Counted from the first letter of the stretch, positions 18,197 to 27,206 are shown. The stretch: 36,611 nt of DNA from Armatimonadota bacterium (GCA_021324165.1 JAJPJR010000019.1:1-36611), one strand, 5' to 3'. Program-made: numbers and translations. The notes: a model not told the origin generated them from the sequence alone.

Positions 18197-19615
18197 ATGG
18201 CTTCCACTCTCCCCATGCGAACGCCGCTGTCTGTTTTGTTGGTGTCTGGGCTTACCTCCGTCGGGATCGCCGATGACCTTGATTCGAAAATCCGATCCCT
18301 GATGACAAAACAGCGGGTTCCGGCATTGACGCTCGCCATCGTGAGGCACAAAAAGATCGTTCGGCTGGGCGCATACGGCTTTGCGAATCTGGAATGGAAA
18401 GCAAAGGCGACGAACGACACGCGCTTCGAAATCGCCAGCATCAGCAAGATGTTTTGCGGAGCGGCGGTTCGGCTCCTCATCGAGCAGGGAAAGCTCGACG
18501 TCGAAGATCCCGTCAGCAGATACATTCCCGGAACTCCCGCTTCTTGGGCAGGCATAAAACTGCGTCATCTGTTGACGATGAGTTCTGGTTTGCCCGAGGA
18601 TTTCGGCTTCGATACGATCCCTTATGACGCCGAGGTGTTGGGGCCGCGAGACGATAATGAGATGCTGCGGCAGTTTTTCAATTTGAAAATGGCTGCGCCG
18701 GTCGGCCAAGAGTTTCATTACAGCGGGCCGAATTTCGCGCTGCTTGGTATGATCGTCGCAAAAGTTTCAGGTGTTTCTTATCGTCAGTTCGTGCGCGATC
18801 ATCTTTTCAAACCGGCAGGAATGACGCAGACAACTGTGATTGACAATTCCGCAGTCGTCCCGCAGCGCGCCGAAGGATATCGTTTGCAAAACGGCGTGCC
18901 GAAGCGGGGATGGCTGCTGGGCCAGTACCTTCACTCGCGGCCGGATGTCGCAGTTTTGACAACCGCGCGCGACCTTGCAAAATGGATTGTTGCGCTCGAA
19001 CAGCACAGAATTCTGAACCATCCCGAAAAGCTTTGGGAAGGCGCCGTGTCCGATTCAGGCCGATGGCTCGATTACTCTTACGGCTGGACGCTCGAAACCC
19101 TGTTGGGTCATCGCCGGCTGGATCATTCGGGCGGCTTTCGAACGGGGTTTCACACATGGCTTTGCCGCTATCCCGATGACGATCTCACCGTGATCGTGCT
19201 CACGAACTGCGATTATTCAGGTGTTCGAGAATTCGAACTGTTGGCGACGCACCGATACCTGCGGCTGCCATACGATCCTGCAATCGAATCCAAAAAGATT
19301 GACAGCGAGCCGGCCAAAACCGCGCGATTGGTCATCGCGATGAAAGGCGTCGCCGCAGGAAAGTTGGACGAGCGCATGTTCGCTCCAAACGCGTTGGATC
19401 CGGTCGGGCTGGGCGAGGCATCCGGTTTTTTGAAACCGGTCAATCACTGGTCGTTTGCCGGGAGAACACACCTGCCCAACGCCGGAATAACAATCCATGG
19501 AACAACGTTTAAGGAGTGTGAAACGCTAAGGCTGCAGGTTGGCAGTCAGACTTTCTTTTTGACTCTTTACCTCGATTCGTCCGGACGAATCGGATATGTG
19601 GAACCGACAACGTAA
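18197..19615 (+). CDS. serine hydrolase, beta-lactamase/penicillin-binding fold (class C-like), exported
   Basis: A 472-residue protein with an N-terminal hydrophobic signal (about 7-25, possible cleavage near GIADD). The catalytic SxxK is S81-ISK84, and the third motif, HSGG, is near residue 317. The second motif reads YSGPN (175-179) where most relatives have YSN. The C-terminal 90 residues form a small beta domain, common in Beta-lactamase (PF00144) esterases and peptidases. Likely acts in the periplasm on a peptide or ester; true antibiotic hydrolysis is not indicated. An in-frame ATG at 18215 is an alternative start. Confidence 0.85.
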   Translation: MASTLPMRTPLSVLLVSGLTSVGIADDLDSKIRSLMTKQRVPALTLAIVRHKKIVRLGAYGFANLEWKAKATNDTRFEIASISKMFCGAAVRLLIEQGKLDVEDPVSRYIPGTPASWAGIKLRHLLTMSSGLPEDFGFDTIPYDAEVLGPRDDNEMLRQFFNLKMAAPVGQEFHYSGPNFALLGMIVAKVSGVSYRQFVRDHLFKPAGMTQTTVIDNSAVVPQRAEGYRLQNGVPKRGWLLGQYLHSRPDVAVLTTARDLAKWIVALEQHRILNHPEKLWEGAVSDSGRWLDYSYGWTLETLLGHRRLDHSGGFRTGFHTWLCRYPDDDLTVIVLTNCDYSGVREFELLATHRYLRLPYDPAIESKKIDSEPAKTARLVIAMKGVAAGKLDERMFAPNALDPVGLGEASGFLKPVNHWSFAGRTHLPNAGITIHGTTFKECETLRLQVGSQTFFLTLYLDSSGRIGYVEPTT

Positions 19616-19646
19616 CGGATTCACAAGGGCGGTATCTCATCAGATT

Positions 19647-19681
19647 GGCCCCCCCGATGGGTTCGGGGAGGCCGGGGTTTT
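19647..19681 (+). terminator. rho-independent terminator after the serine hydrolase gene
   Basis: Bases 19647-19656 pair with 19664-19673 in a GC-rich stem of ten positions with one C-A mismatch and a 7-nt loop, followed by GGGG and a short run of four T. It sits 31 bp after the hydrolase stop and before the opposing pilQ stop. The short T run makes it a modest terminator. Confidence 0.5.
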
Positions 19682-19700
19682 AGCAGGAGGGAGAGGAAGT

Positions 19701-22700
19701 TTACTTGCCGCCCCCGCTCTTCATGCCGCCCTCCTTTGAAGGAGGAAGCGGAACGTTTGCAGCGGTTGCGGGACCGTCAATCGAGCGCACCGTAAGGAAG
19801 AACACGATTTCGGTTTTCACGCGAGTGTTCGTGGTCTTTCTAAACAGCTGGCCAACGATCGGCAGGTCCATCAGAATCGGCACGCCGCTGGCTTGACGGC
19901 GGTCTTCATCTTGAATCAGTCCGCCAAGCGCGATCGTTTCGCCGCTTTTCAAGTTGACGGTGGTCTGCACCACACGCTCACTCGTCTGCGGAAGGTTCAC
20001 ACCTTCGACCGGCTGCGAAAAGCCTTTCAAGAAGCTCACAACGGGGCGCATGTCCATCGTGATGTTGCCATCGTCTCCGATTCTTGGCAGCACGGCAAGC
20101 CGCACTCCCACTCGAAGCTCTTTCGCGGTGATGCTCGGGCCGTTTTGGCTCGACGTGATGGATTCCACATATCGGATCACATCGCCCACGAAGATTTCGG
20201 TTTGACGTCCATCAACCGCAAGCAGGTTGGGCCGCGCAATCAGGTTGTTTCTGTTCGCAATCGCATCGAGCGAAGCCGTTACGTCGCCTCCGCCGCGGAT
20301 GTGAACGTTCGTAGAGTTGCTGAAATCCGATTGAGAGTTGTTCAACCGGATCAGCTTCACCGCGCCGCCTGTGAACAGGTTCCAATCAATTCCAGCGTTG
20401 ATCGCATCTTCCTTCGTCAACTCCATCACTCGAAGTTCGAGCGCGAGCTGCTTGGGAGCAACGTCAATCTTTGCCAGATAGGCGATCGCTTCGTTGATCT
20501 GATCGGGCGTTCCGCGCAGAATCAGTTTCATCGGCACGGCGGTGGATTCCATGTTTTCGAACGGAAGCGCCAGACCTTTAACTTCTGCTGTATCGCCTTT
20601 CACTCCGCCGGTGGTTTTCGCTCCGCCTGTTTCGCCTTGGCCGCCTTCGGCCTGCTGCGTTCCGCCGGATGCTGCTTGCGAACCCTGAGTGCTCTGCGTG
20701 CCTTGAGCTGCTGATTCGCCCGGGTTGTAAAGCGTCGGCGTCGCAGCGTGGTTCGGGCCGACCGTGCACCTGAGACCAGGAACTTGCACGATCAACTCTT
20801 CGCGCAGCGCGCGAGGATCGCCGAACTTCACGTTATAGATCGCCACATCGTTGCCATACACGGTGCCCGTGTCGAGTTGTGCGAGCGATTCCATCGCGCC
20901 CTGAACCTGATCGTCCGGGCCTTCCAGAATCATCACCTGTTTTTGGCTGTTGGCGGGCGATGTCATGATATGCACGTCAACGAACGATTCGGTGATCGCT
21001 TTTTTCAGTTCGTCGGCCTTGCCGTTTTGCACTTCATAGATCGCGCGGGTTGCCGTTCCTGCACCCATGCGATCCATCTGCGCTCTTTCGCGCGCCCGCT
21101 GACGATCAATCTGCTCTTTCAGTTTTTGTGTTTGGATGATGTCAAGATCGAGCTGCCTTGCGAGCGTTTCGGCTTGATCAACCCACTTCTTCGATCCGAT
21201 CAGAACGATATACGGATCGGATGCGGCGGGCGACTTGGCATAACTCGCCTGCGAGGTTTTCGAACCGTCGCTGTTGGTGGTCGTGCTGATCTGCGGCGAA
21301 ACCGAACCCGCTTCCGAAGGAAGGTAGATTTCGATCGTCTCGCGTCCAAACCAACGATACAGCGCATCTTTGATCTGAGCGGACTGCCCGCTGATGATCG
21401 GCAGAACACGGACCTCGTTGCTTGCCACGCCGCGGTCGGCGAGTTGGCGCACCGTGTCGGCGTATTCGGCTTTGGTCGTAACGATGTACGAATTGCCGAT
21501 TTTTGCGTACCGCAATCCCGAGAGCGCCGTCACCAAGTCGAGCGCTTCTTCAACGGTAACGTTTTTCAGCGAGAGAGTGATGCGGCGCGAAGCCGCCGCA
21601 CCGCCTGTTCCGCCCGCTCCAGGAGCAGGAAGGTTGGGATTCGCGGGCTGAGCCTCATTCGAATTGGCCGCTGGAAGAATCGGGTTGCCTTTCGGTTCTG
21701 CTTCGGGGGCTCCGCCTGTCACGCCTGGTGAAATGATGATGTTCACATTCACCTGGAGGGAGAGAGCCTTCAAAACGGCCACGACATCGGCATCCGAAAA
21801 GTCGAGGTTAACCCTGCCGTATTGGGAGGGGATCACGGTTCCGTTGTATTTGATCGGCGGAAGCGCACCGAAATCGTCGTCTTTGGTTTTGGTCTTTGAC
21901 GTTTTGTCATCGGTTCTGATTTTCGCCGTGTTCACCGTCGTGCTCGATTTCACCACTTCCGAAGCAAGCGCGGCTTCCTTCTGAATCATCTTTGGAATCG
22001 AGGTGACCGGTGTGTTTTCGGTAACAGGTGATTGAGTTTTCACGCCCTTGGACTGCGTGGTTGTGGTTTTCGGCTCAGGGTTCGATGGAGCTGCGCTTTG
22101 CGACGTTTCGTTTGCGAGCTGTTGGATCGCCTGCTTCATCTCCTGCGAATCCTGGTTCGAAGAGACAGTCGTATTCTGAGTCTTCGTCTTATCCTTCGCT
22201 TCGGTATCGGGCGCAGTTTTCGGCGTTCCTGCAACCGTCGAGACGATGGCGTCTGCAGCCAGCTGCTGAATCGCCTGCGCCATCGCATCGTGATCTTCGG
22301 CGTTGGTTGAAGGGTTCAACTTGGGCGTCGAAATGATGATGTTCCAGCCGTCCACATCTTCGGTAAACACAACCGCGACCGGCTTGGTGTGCCGAATCGC
22401 GATGCGCACTCTTGCTGGACGCATGGCGAACTGCGCGAGTTTTGCGGTCAAAACACCGAACTTGCCGATCTGCAAAGTTCGGGCTCGCGTTTGCAGTTCG
22501 CCGAGGAACTGCACAATGACGAAGTTATCAGAATCGGAAATCAGTTTCGGCTGCGGAATGTCGGTGCCATCCACATGAATGGCCACGCAATCCGGTCGAA
22601 CGTTTACCGACGCACCTGATATTTTTACCTGCCCAAAAGAGCAGATGAAAGCCGCGAGCATAAGCGCGCCGCTGAATGTTCTAAGAGCATTCCTTAGCAT
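19701..22700 (-). CDS. pilQ: type IV pilus secretin PilQ
   Basis: Forms the outer-membrane gate through which the pilus passes. At 999 residues it is longer than most PilQ proteins. Order: signal peptide (1-23), AMIN domain (about 27-128, binds peptidoglycan), a disordered Ser/Thr/Lys linker (about 130-285), STN domain (about 296-330), Secretin_N modules with low-complexity inserts (375-745), and the beta-barrel secretin domain (about 752-975) ending in PILMDLPIVGQLFRKT and EIVFFLTV. Gly/Gln/Thr inserts at 662-702 are also unusual. Stop of the upstream gene and this ATG overlap as TAATG, with GGAGG upstream. Confidence 0.93.
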   Translation of the reverse strand: MLRNALRTFSGALMLAAFICSFGQVKISGASVNVRPDCVAIHVDGTDIPQPKLISDSDNFVIVQFLGELQTRARTLQIGKFGVLTAKLAQFAMRPARVRIAIRHTKPVAVVFTEDVDGWNIIISTPKLNPSTNAEDHDAMAQAIQQLAADAIVSTVAGTPKTAPDTEAKDKTKTQNTTVSSNQDSQEMKQAIQQLANETSQSAAPSNPEPKTTTTQSKGVKTQSPVTENTPVTSIPKMIQKEAALASEVVKSSTTVNTAKIRTDDKTSKTKTKDDDFGALPPIKYNGTVIPSQYGRVNLDFSDADVVAVLKALSLQVNVNIIISPGVTGGAPEAEPKGNPILPAANSNEAQPANPNLPAPGAGGTGGAAASRRITLSLKNVTVEEALDLVTALSGLRYAKIGNSYIVTTKAEYADTVRQLADRGVASNEVRVLPIISGQSAQIKDALYRWFGRETIEIYLPSEAGSVSPQISTTTNSDGSKTSQASYAKSPAASDPYIVLIGSKKWVDQAETLARQLDLDIIQTQKLKEQIDRQRARERAQMDRMGAGTATRAIYEVQNGKADELKKAITESFVDVHIMTSPANSQKQVMILEGPDDQVQGAMESLAQLDTGTVYGNDVAIYNVKFGDPRALREELIVQVPGLRCTVGPNHAATPTLYNPGESAAQGTQSTQGSQAASGGTQQAEGGQGETGGAKTTGGVKGDTAEVKGLALPFENMESTAVPMKLILRGTPDQINEAIAYLAKIDVAPKQLALELRVMELTKEDAINAGIDWNLFTGGAVKLIRLNNSQSDFSNSTNVHIRGGGDVTASLDAIANRNNLIARPNLLAVDGRQTEIFVGDVIRYVESITSSQNGPSITAKELRVGVRLAVLPRIGDDGNITMDMRPVVSFLKGFSQPVEGVNLPQTSERVVQTTVNLKSGETIALGGLIQDEDRRQASGVPILMDLPIVGQLFRKTTNTRVKTEIVFFLTVRSIDGPATAANVPLPPSKEGGMKSGGGK

Positions 22701-23329
22701 TACTTCCTACCTCCAACTGACAACGTAAGGTTTTTTTTGCCGTGTTGAACGACAACCTGGCCGTCGGAAACCGCAATCACGCGGCTGCCTTCGTCCACGG
22801 GTTCTCCTTGCCGAACAAGTTTCTGATGTCCGGCATCATCTTGAAAAACTGCCACGGGCCGTGGTCCGCTGACCACTCCCACCAATTTGTATGCGAATTC
22901 GTCGGGTGCGCGCAAAGGCGCTCCTGCCGTAACGGCGCCGTTCGGAGCCATCGGCGGCATTGTCGGGTTTGCGAGTGCCGGCCCTCGATAGTTCACGTTC
23001 GGGCGCTGAATCGCGTCGGTGGGAGCCTTCACAACTGTCGAGGCGCTGTTTTCGGTGTCCTGATCTTTTGCGAGCGGAATCGGCTTGAACGGGTCTTTCG
23101 GTTTGGCCAGCTGTGCGGTGAGGCTCTGCTCGATAGCGGTGCGAGTTTTCTGGTTCTCGTCCGCGGCTGCTTCTTTCGAGCGGTCAACGATTGCGGGAGC
23201 CTTCTTCTCGGGCTTCCCGGAAGAAGCAGTGAACTGAAACACGCCGACCGCCGCCAACCCGATGCCAAGCGCAGCGATCACAAGCAGTTTGGTCTTGTTA
23301 GGCTTTTGGGATTGAATCTGGCCTTCCAC
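22700..23329 (-). CDS. PilP/GspC-like pilus assembly protein
   Basis: A 209-residue protein with one N-terminal membrane helix (about 14-33), a Pro/Ala-rich linker with DPFKPI (the short motif common before PilP domains), and a C-terminal beta domain (about 145-205, FAYKLVGVVSG... with ...LVRQGEPV) of PilP/GspC type. This domain links the inner-membrane PilNO complex to the secretin. It lacks the lipoprotein signal of classical PilP and so is closer to GspC in layout. The start is GTG at 23329 with GGAGGAG just upstream, sharing one base with the pilO stop. Confidence 0.8.
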   Translation of the reverse strand: MEGQIQSQKPNKTKLLVIAALGIGLAAVGVFQFTASSGKPEKKAPAIVDRSKEAAADENQKTRTAIEQSLTAQLAKPKDPFKPIPLAKDQDTENSASTVVKAPTDAIQRPNVNYRGPALANPTMPPMAPNGAVTAGAPLRAPDEFAYKLVGVVSGPRPVAVFQDDAGHQKLVRQGEPVDEGSRVIAVSDGQVVVQHGKKNLTLSVGGRK

Positions 23330-23955
23330 TAAACTCCTCCTGGGACTTGGGCATCGTCTTGGCCCGGCGTCGGGAACACGAACACCCGAAGGTTGATCGT
23401 GGTTTCCAGCCGGTCAATCGTGAGGCCGTCGGTTTTGATCTTGGGCATGACGCTGATGGACTGCACAGCAACGATTTTTGGAAACTCTTCCAATTTCTTA
23501 AGGAACTCCATCAGCTGCGGGAACATCCCGGCTGCCTTCACCTCGATCTGAAGTTCCACGTAAGGTTTTCGCTTGGACATGGTTTCAGGGCTCGATTCAT
23601 CGCCTTTCTTCTTGCTTGACCCTTTGTCCACCATCGGGCGCACGCCAGTGATCTGCAGATTGCACTGCCGGCCCGTGGTCTCCAGGTTTTGCAGAAGTGT
23701 GGGCACGAACTCTGCGGTCGAAACGCCGGTTTCCAGGTGTTGAAGTTCCTGCTGACCTTTGACCAGGTTGAGGCGGGAGTTCTCCAGATGCGACTTCAGG
23801 CCGTCGGCGTCTCCGATCTGGTTCGAAAGTTTGTTGACCATGGACTGCGCTTCCTGAAGCGCCGTGTTCTGCCAAAACACAAGCGCCCCGCCAATCACCA
23901 GCGCTGCCATTGTCATAGCGGCAAACAGTTTCGGGTTCGGTGTGCGTTTGTTCAC
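23329..23955 (-). CDS. pilO: type IV pilus inner-membrane protein PilO
   Basis: A 208-residue bitopic protein: a membrane helix at about 13-30, a coiled-coil stretch (about 32-75), then a ferredoxin-like C-terminal domain (from about 80). PilO pairs with PilN and positions the assembly platform. The start is GTG at 23955, overlapping the pilN stop as GTGA, with AGAGGAG upstream; the longer frame upstream is the pilN shadow. Confidence 0.87.
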   Translation of the reverse strand: MNKRTPNPKLFAAMTMAALVIGGALVFWQNTALQEAQSMVNKLSNQIGDADGLKSHLENSRLNLVKGQQELQHLETGVSTAEFVPTLLQNLETTGRQCNLQITGVRPMVDKGSSKKKGDESSPETMSKRKPYVELQIEVKAAGMFPQLMEFLKKLEEFPKIVAVQSISVMPKIKTDGLTIDRLETTINLRVFVFPTPGQDDAQVPGGV

Positions 23956-24551
23956 GACTTCTTCTCCTCTGAGCCTTTCGCTGCCACTTCTTCGGTGCCA
24001 ACGACCTGAGTGGCGATCGTAAACTCGAGGCCGGTTCCCTGCTGCGCTCGATGCTCTTCGGTGTATTTGAGCGAAACGGCTTCCAATTGCGGGCAGTTTT
24101 GCAGAGCGAGCATAAAATCGCCGACCAGATTCTGATCGAGGCTCATCCCCGTGAATTCGCACACAACGGGTTTGCTTGGATCGGACTGACGGTCGGACCG
24201 CACGTTGGTAAGAAACGCGCCGCTTGGAAGCGTCAGGCTTACATGCTTGAAGATTTCCGACCACCGGTCGGTCGCTTCGCGTGCTTTGGTCAGCGTCGTG
24301 AGTTTGGGTGCGAGCACGGCAAGCGCGTCTTCATTTTTGGAGATTTCATCGCGAACGGGCGACAGTTTTTCGAACTGCGCCTGCAGGCCGCGCGCTTCCG
24401 CTCGTTTCGACTCGGCCGCCAAGAACAGGCTGCCGGTGGTTCCGAGCGCAAGCACGGCAACCGCGCCGCACGCCAAGAACCAGATTCTCGCGTTCCTCGC
24501 GTTTTTACGGAACGTCTCGCGACGGTCGGATATTAAGTTTACATTCGGCAT
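23952..24551 (-). CDS. pilN: type IV pilus inner-membrane protein PilN
   Basis: A 199-residue bitopic protein that opens with MPNVNLISDRR, close to the conserved N-terminal NLLP-type peptide through which PilN docks on PilM. The membrane helix is at about 23-44, then a coiled coil and a ferredoxin-like domain. The ATG at 24551 has AGGAG 8 nt upstream and lies 20 bp after pilM. Confidence 0.88.
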   Translation of the reverse strand: MPNVNLISDRRETFRKNARNARIWFLACGAVAVLALGTTGSLFLAAESKRAEARGLQAQFEKLSPVRDEISKNEDALAVLAPKLTTLTKAREATDRWSEIFKHVSLTLPSGAFLTNVRSDRQSDPSKPVVCEFTGMSLDQNLVGDFMLALQNCPQLEAVSLKYTEEHRAQQGTGLEFTIATQVVGTEEVAAKGSEEKKS

Positions 24552-24571
24552 CGTCTCGTCTCCTAAGATGC

Positions 24572-25666
24572 CTACGCCGCGACAAGCACGCCCGAAGGGC
24601 GTCTTACGGCGAGGCCGACGGCGATCGCAAGCGATGTCCAGGCGTCTTGCGGGGTTGTGCCGCCGTATTGAAATGTCGGATTCTCGAACAGATTGGGAAT
24701 CTCGACTGCTACTCCAAGTTTGTGTGCGAAATACTCTTTTGCGCCGGCCATCTGGCTTCCACCGCCGCACAGATAGATCAGCGATACTGCAGAAGCCTGC
24801 TTTTTGTCCGACTGCTGCGATTGGAAATAGTTGAGCGAGCGGCGGACTTCGCGCAGAAGTTCATCCACCATCGGCTGAATCACCCTAAGGGGCGGGTTCT
24901 CCATCGGCTCTTCGAAGCAAAGAGGCCGCAAATCCAGCGCATGTTTGCCTTGCTCCGCTTCAACTTCAGAAAGTTTAAAGTAGTTTGTGAGCGCCTGCGT
25001 GAGCGATCGTCCTCCGATCGGAATGCACCGCGTAAGCGCAAATCGGCCGTGGTCCACAACGCTGACTTTGGTCTGATCGTCACCCAGATCCACAATGGCG
25101 ATCGCTTTATCCCATCCGTTGAACGCCGAGTCCAGCTCCACCAGCGTTCGAAACAGCGCGAACGATTCCGTGTCTACGATCTCCACGTCGAGTCCTGCGG
25201 CTTCGGCTGCCGCAACGCGGCTCTCCACCAGATCGCGCGGAGAGGCCACAACAAGAACATCCATCTGCCCTTCTTCGGCTTCGCCCAAGACTTCACACTC
25301 GATGTAGCTGTCTTCCACCGAGCTGGGAACGTACCGGCCCGCTTCGAATCGGATAGATTTCTTCAATGTGGCCGCCGGCATCGAAGGCATTTTCACTGTG
25401 CGGACCACCACGGGCGCGCCGGAAACCGCAAGGTTAGCGGTTGTTGCATGAATCCCGCATTCGCGCATGCCGTGACGGATCGCCGATCCTACGGCACCCA
25501 CATCGGTTACCACTCCGTCTCCCACGCATCCCGGAGGAGTCGGACAGATCCCGAAACCCACGATCCTCAGTTTCGATCCCGTAACTTCGACTTGGGCAAA
25601 TTTGATTGCGGAATGGCCGATATCAATCCCGACAAACCGCTCTTTTGCAAAAAGACTAAGCGACAT
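24572..25666 (-). CDS. pilM: type IV pilus assembly protein PilM
   Basis: A 364-residue cytoplasmic actin-like ATPase. Phosphate loop 1 is GIDIGHSAIKFA (13-24), phosphate loop 2 is AIVDLGDDQTKV (about 190-201), and the adenosine loop is YLCGGGSQMAG (about 300-310). PilM binds PilN's tail and links the assembly platform to the cytoplasm. It overlaps the upstream HTH gene by 11 bp. Confidence 0.93.
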   Translation of the reverse strand: MSLSLFAKERFVGIDIGHSAIKFAQVEVTGSKLRIVGFGICPTPPGCVGDGVVTDVGAVGSAIRHGMRECGIHATTANLAVSGAPVVVRTVKMPSMPAATLKKSIRFEAGRYVPSSVEDSYIECEVLGEAEEGQMDVLVVASPRDLVESRVAAAEAAGLDVEIVDTESFALFRTLVELDSAFNGWDKAIAIVDLGDDQTKVSVVDHGRFALTRCIPIGGRSLTQALTNYFKLSEVEAEQGKHALDLRPLCFEEPMENPPLRVIQPMVDELLREVRRSLNYFQSQQSDKKQASAVSLIYLCGGGSQMAGAKEYFAHKLGVAVEIPNLFENPTFQYGGTTPQDAWTSLAIAVGLAVRRPSGVLVAA

Positions 25667-26165
25667 CGCGTTCCTCCGATTCGTTGGCGGTGGTTTCCTT
25701 CAGCGTTTGCAAGGTGATCCATTCGTCAACCGCGTGACGCGGAAACTTCCACGCGCCGTCCACCATAAATGCAGGCAGTTCGCCCGATTCGGCGAGTTCG
25801 ATCAGCGATTTGGCGTTCACGCGCAGGTATTGCGCCGCTTCGCGCAAAGTCATTACCGAATGAGAGCCTTGGAAAATGCCTCGAAGCATCTGATGAACCT
25901 GTTCGGGCGACAAAAACAGTTCGAGCCGCACCACGCTGCCGCCGCCAGCATTCACGATGGGCGAAGGATCGGCAGGGTTCACCACTTCCGACGTTCCTGC
26001 AATCGGCGGTCGAAGCGAAACGGTCGGCGCGGATGGGCCGTGCGTCTCCGGGGTTTTGGGCGCATCGGGTTGGGCAGTTGGAGATGGCGGCACCGTTTGA
26101 CCGTTGGGCACAAGTTCGCTGCCGGTTTGTTGGCTTGCCTTTCTAATAGCGTCGGCTAAGTTCAT
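25656..26165 (-). CDS. excisionase-fold helix-turn-helix protein within the pilus operon
   Basis: A 169-residue protein. The first 75 residues are low-complexity (Pro/Thr/Ala). Residues 78-100 form an amphipathic helix region. Residues 103-150 match the MerR/excisionase-type winged helix (VMTLREAAQYLRVNAKSL then FMVDGAWKFPRHAVDEWI). Such a domain normally binds DNA. It is coupled on both sides: a 4-bp ATGA overlap with the ATPase and 11 bp with pilM. Role unknown: it could regulate the operon or act as an adaptor in pilus assembly. Confidence 0.78.
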   Translation of the reverse strand: MNLADAIRKASQQTGSELVPNGQTVPPSPTAQPDAPKTPETHGPSAPTVSLRPPIAGTSEVVNPADPSPIVNAGGGSVVRLELFLSPEQVHQMLRGIFQGSHSVMTLREAAQYLRVNAKSLIELAESGELPAFMVDGAWKFPRHAVDEWITLQTLKETTANESEERDVA

Positions 26166-27019
26166 GCGGCCTCCCTAAATTCCTCCACTAAATCGTTTTG
26201 TGTTCGACCGTTTCCTGCGGGCTGATCTGCGAGCAGCGAATGCATAAAGTAGCCGTCAATGATGCTCACTTTCTGCATCGCTCCGATGAGCAGCGCGTTG
26301 TCGGCGGCTTGGCTCACCAAACGCGGCGCGCCCCGAGTCTGCTTATGAATTTCATAAACGGCGTCGGGTGTGAACGGCGCGGTTTCGCCGGTAAAGCCCG
26401 CAACGCGCAAGCGATGTTCGATCATCGCGCCGGTCTCCTGCACATCGAGGGGTTGGATGTTGTATCGAACGGAAATCCGCTGTTGAAGCGCGGGGACTCT
26501 TTCCAACTTCGGCTTGAGCTCCAGCTGCCCCAACAGCAGCAGGTTCATCAAAAACTGATCGTTCATTTGGCAGTTGAGCAGAAGTCGAAGCTCTTCAAGC
26601 GTCGCAGTCGAACGGATCAGGTGCGCTTCGTCAATGATCAATACCGCGCGGCGGCCGTGCTCATACATCTCGATCAGCTTGGTGTGAAGCTGCTGTACCA
26701 GCTGCTGCCGATTGCGCGATGTTGCCGTATCGCCCAGTTGGGTAAGAATCTCGTGCAGAATCTGAATGGGAGTGAGAATCGGATTCACGATGAGCACCAC
26801 CTGAAACTGCACCGGGTCGAGATACTCCAGCAGCTTGCGGCTCACGGTGGTTTTGCCAAGCCCGATGTCTCCATAGAGCATGGCCGCCCCTTTGTTGCGC
26901 GAGATGGCGTAATGGAGCATCATCAGCGCGTCCTCGTGCGAACGGCTCAGGTACAGGAATCGCGGGTCGGGCGTCAGGCTGAAAGGTGGTTCTTGTAATC
27001 CCCAATAAGACTCGTACAT
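26162..27019 (-). CDS. ExeA/GspA-like AAA ATPase
   Basis: A 285-residue ATPase starting YESYWGLQEPPFSLTPDP, the typical opening of ExeA/GspA and related ATPases. Walker A GDIGLGKTT is at 50-58, Walker B LIIDEAH at about 127-133, and a sensor/arginine region follows (LPALQQRISVRY type). GspA family members support secretin insertion through the cell wall, usually with a peptidoglycan-binding tail, which is absent here. The ATG at 27019 has GGAGG closely upstream, inside the palindrome CCTCCGGAGG (27026-27035). First gene of the pilus operon. Confidence 0.88.
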   Translation of the reverse strand: MYESYWGLQEPPFSLTPDPRFLYLSRSHEDALMMLHYAISRNKGAAMLYGDIGLGKTTVSRKLLEYLDPVQFQVVLIVNPILTPIQILHEILTQLGDTATSRNRQQLVQQLHTKLIEMYEHGRRAVLIIDEAHLIRSTATLEELRLLLNCQMNDQFLMNLLLLGQLELKPKLERVPALQQRISVRYNIQPLDVQETGAMIEHRLRVAGFTGETAPFTPDAVYEIHKQTRGAPRLVSQAADNALLIGAMQKVSIIDGYFMHSLLADQPAGNGRTQNDLVEEFREAA

Positions 27020-27069
27020 TCATTCCCTCCGGAGGAAATCACTGGTAAATCTTTCGGCGTTCTTTGCAG

Positions 27070-27174
27070 AAACCTGTAGGTTCAGGGCAGGTTTTTCGTC
27101 CCGATAGGCTTCACCCGGCATCTCGCTGAAATCTGTTTCCACAGCCGGGCCAAGGTTCACCCCGCAAGCCTTGG
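27070..27174. promoter_or_regulatory. dyad-rich divergent regulatory region between pilus and carboxylase operons
   Basis: This spacer holds several inverted repeats: AAACCTG 27070-27076 with CAGGTTT 27088-27094; CCCGGC 27114-27119 with GCCGGG 27144-27149; CCAAGG 27150-27155 with CCTTGG 27169-27174. AGGTT also repeats directly at 27078 and 27089, 11 bp apart, about one helical turn, and again at 27153. Such spacing is typical of response-regulator sites. No protein frame is convincing here. Function is inferred only from layout. Confidence 0.35.
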
Positions 27175-27206
27175 GGATTTGGGGACGCAGCGGCACGCGG
27201 GGATAG

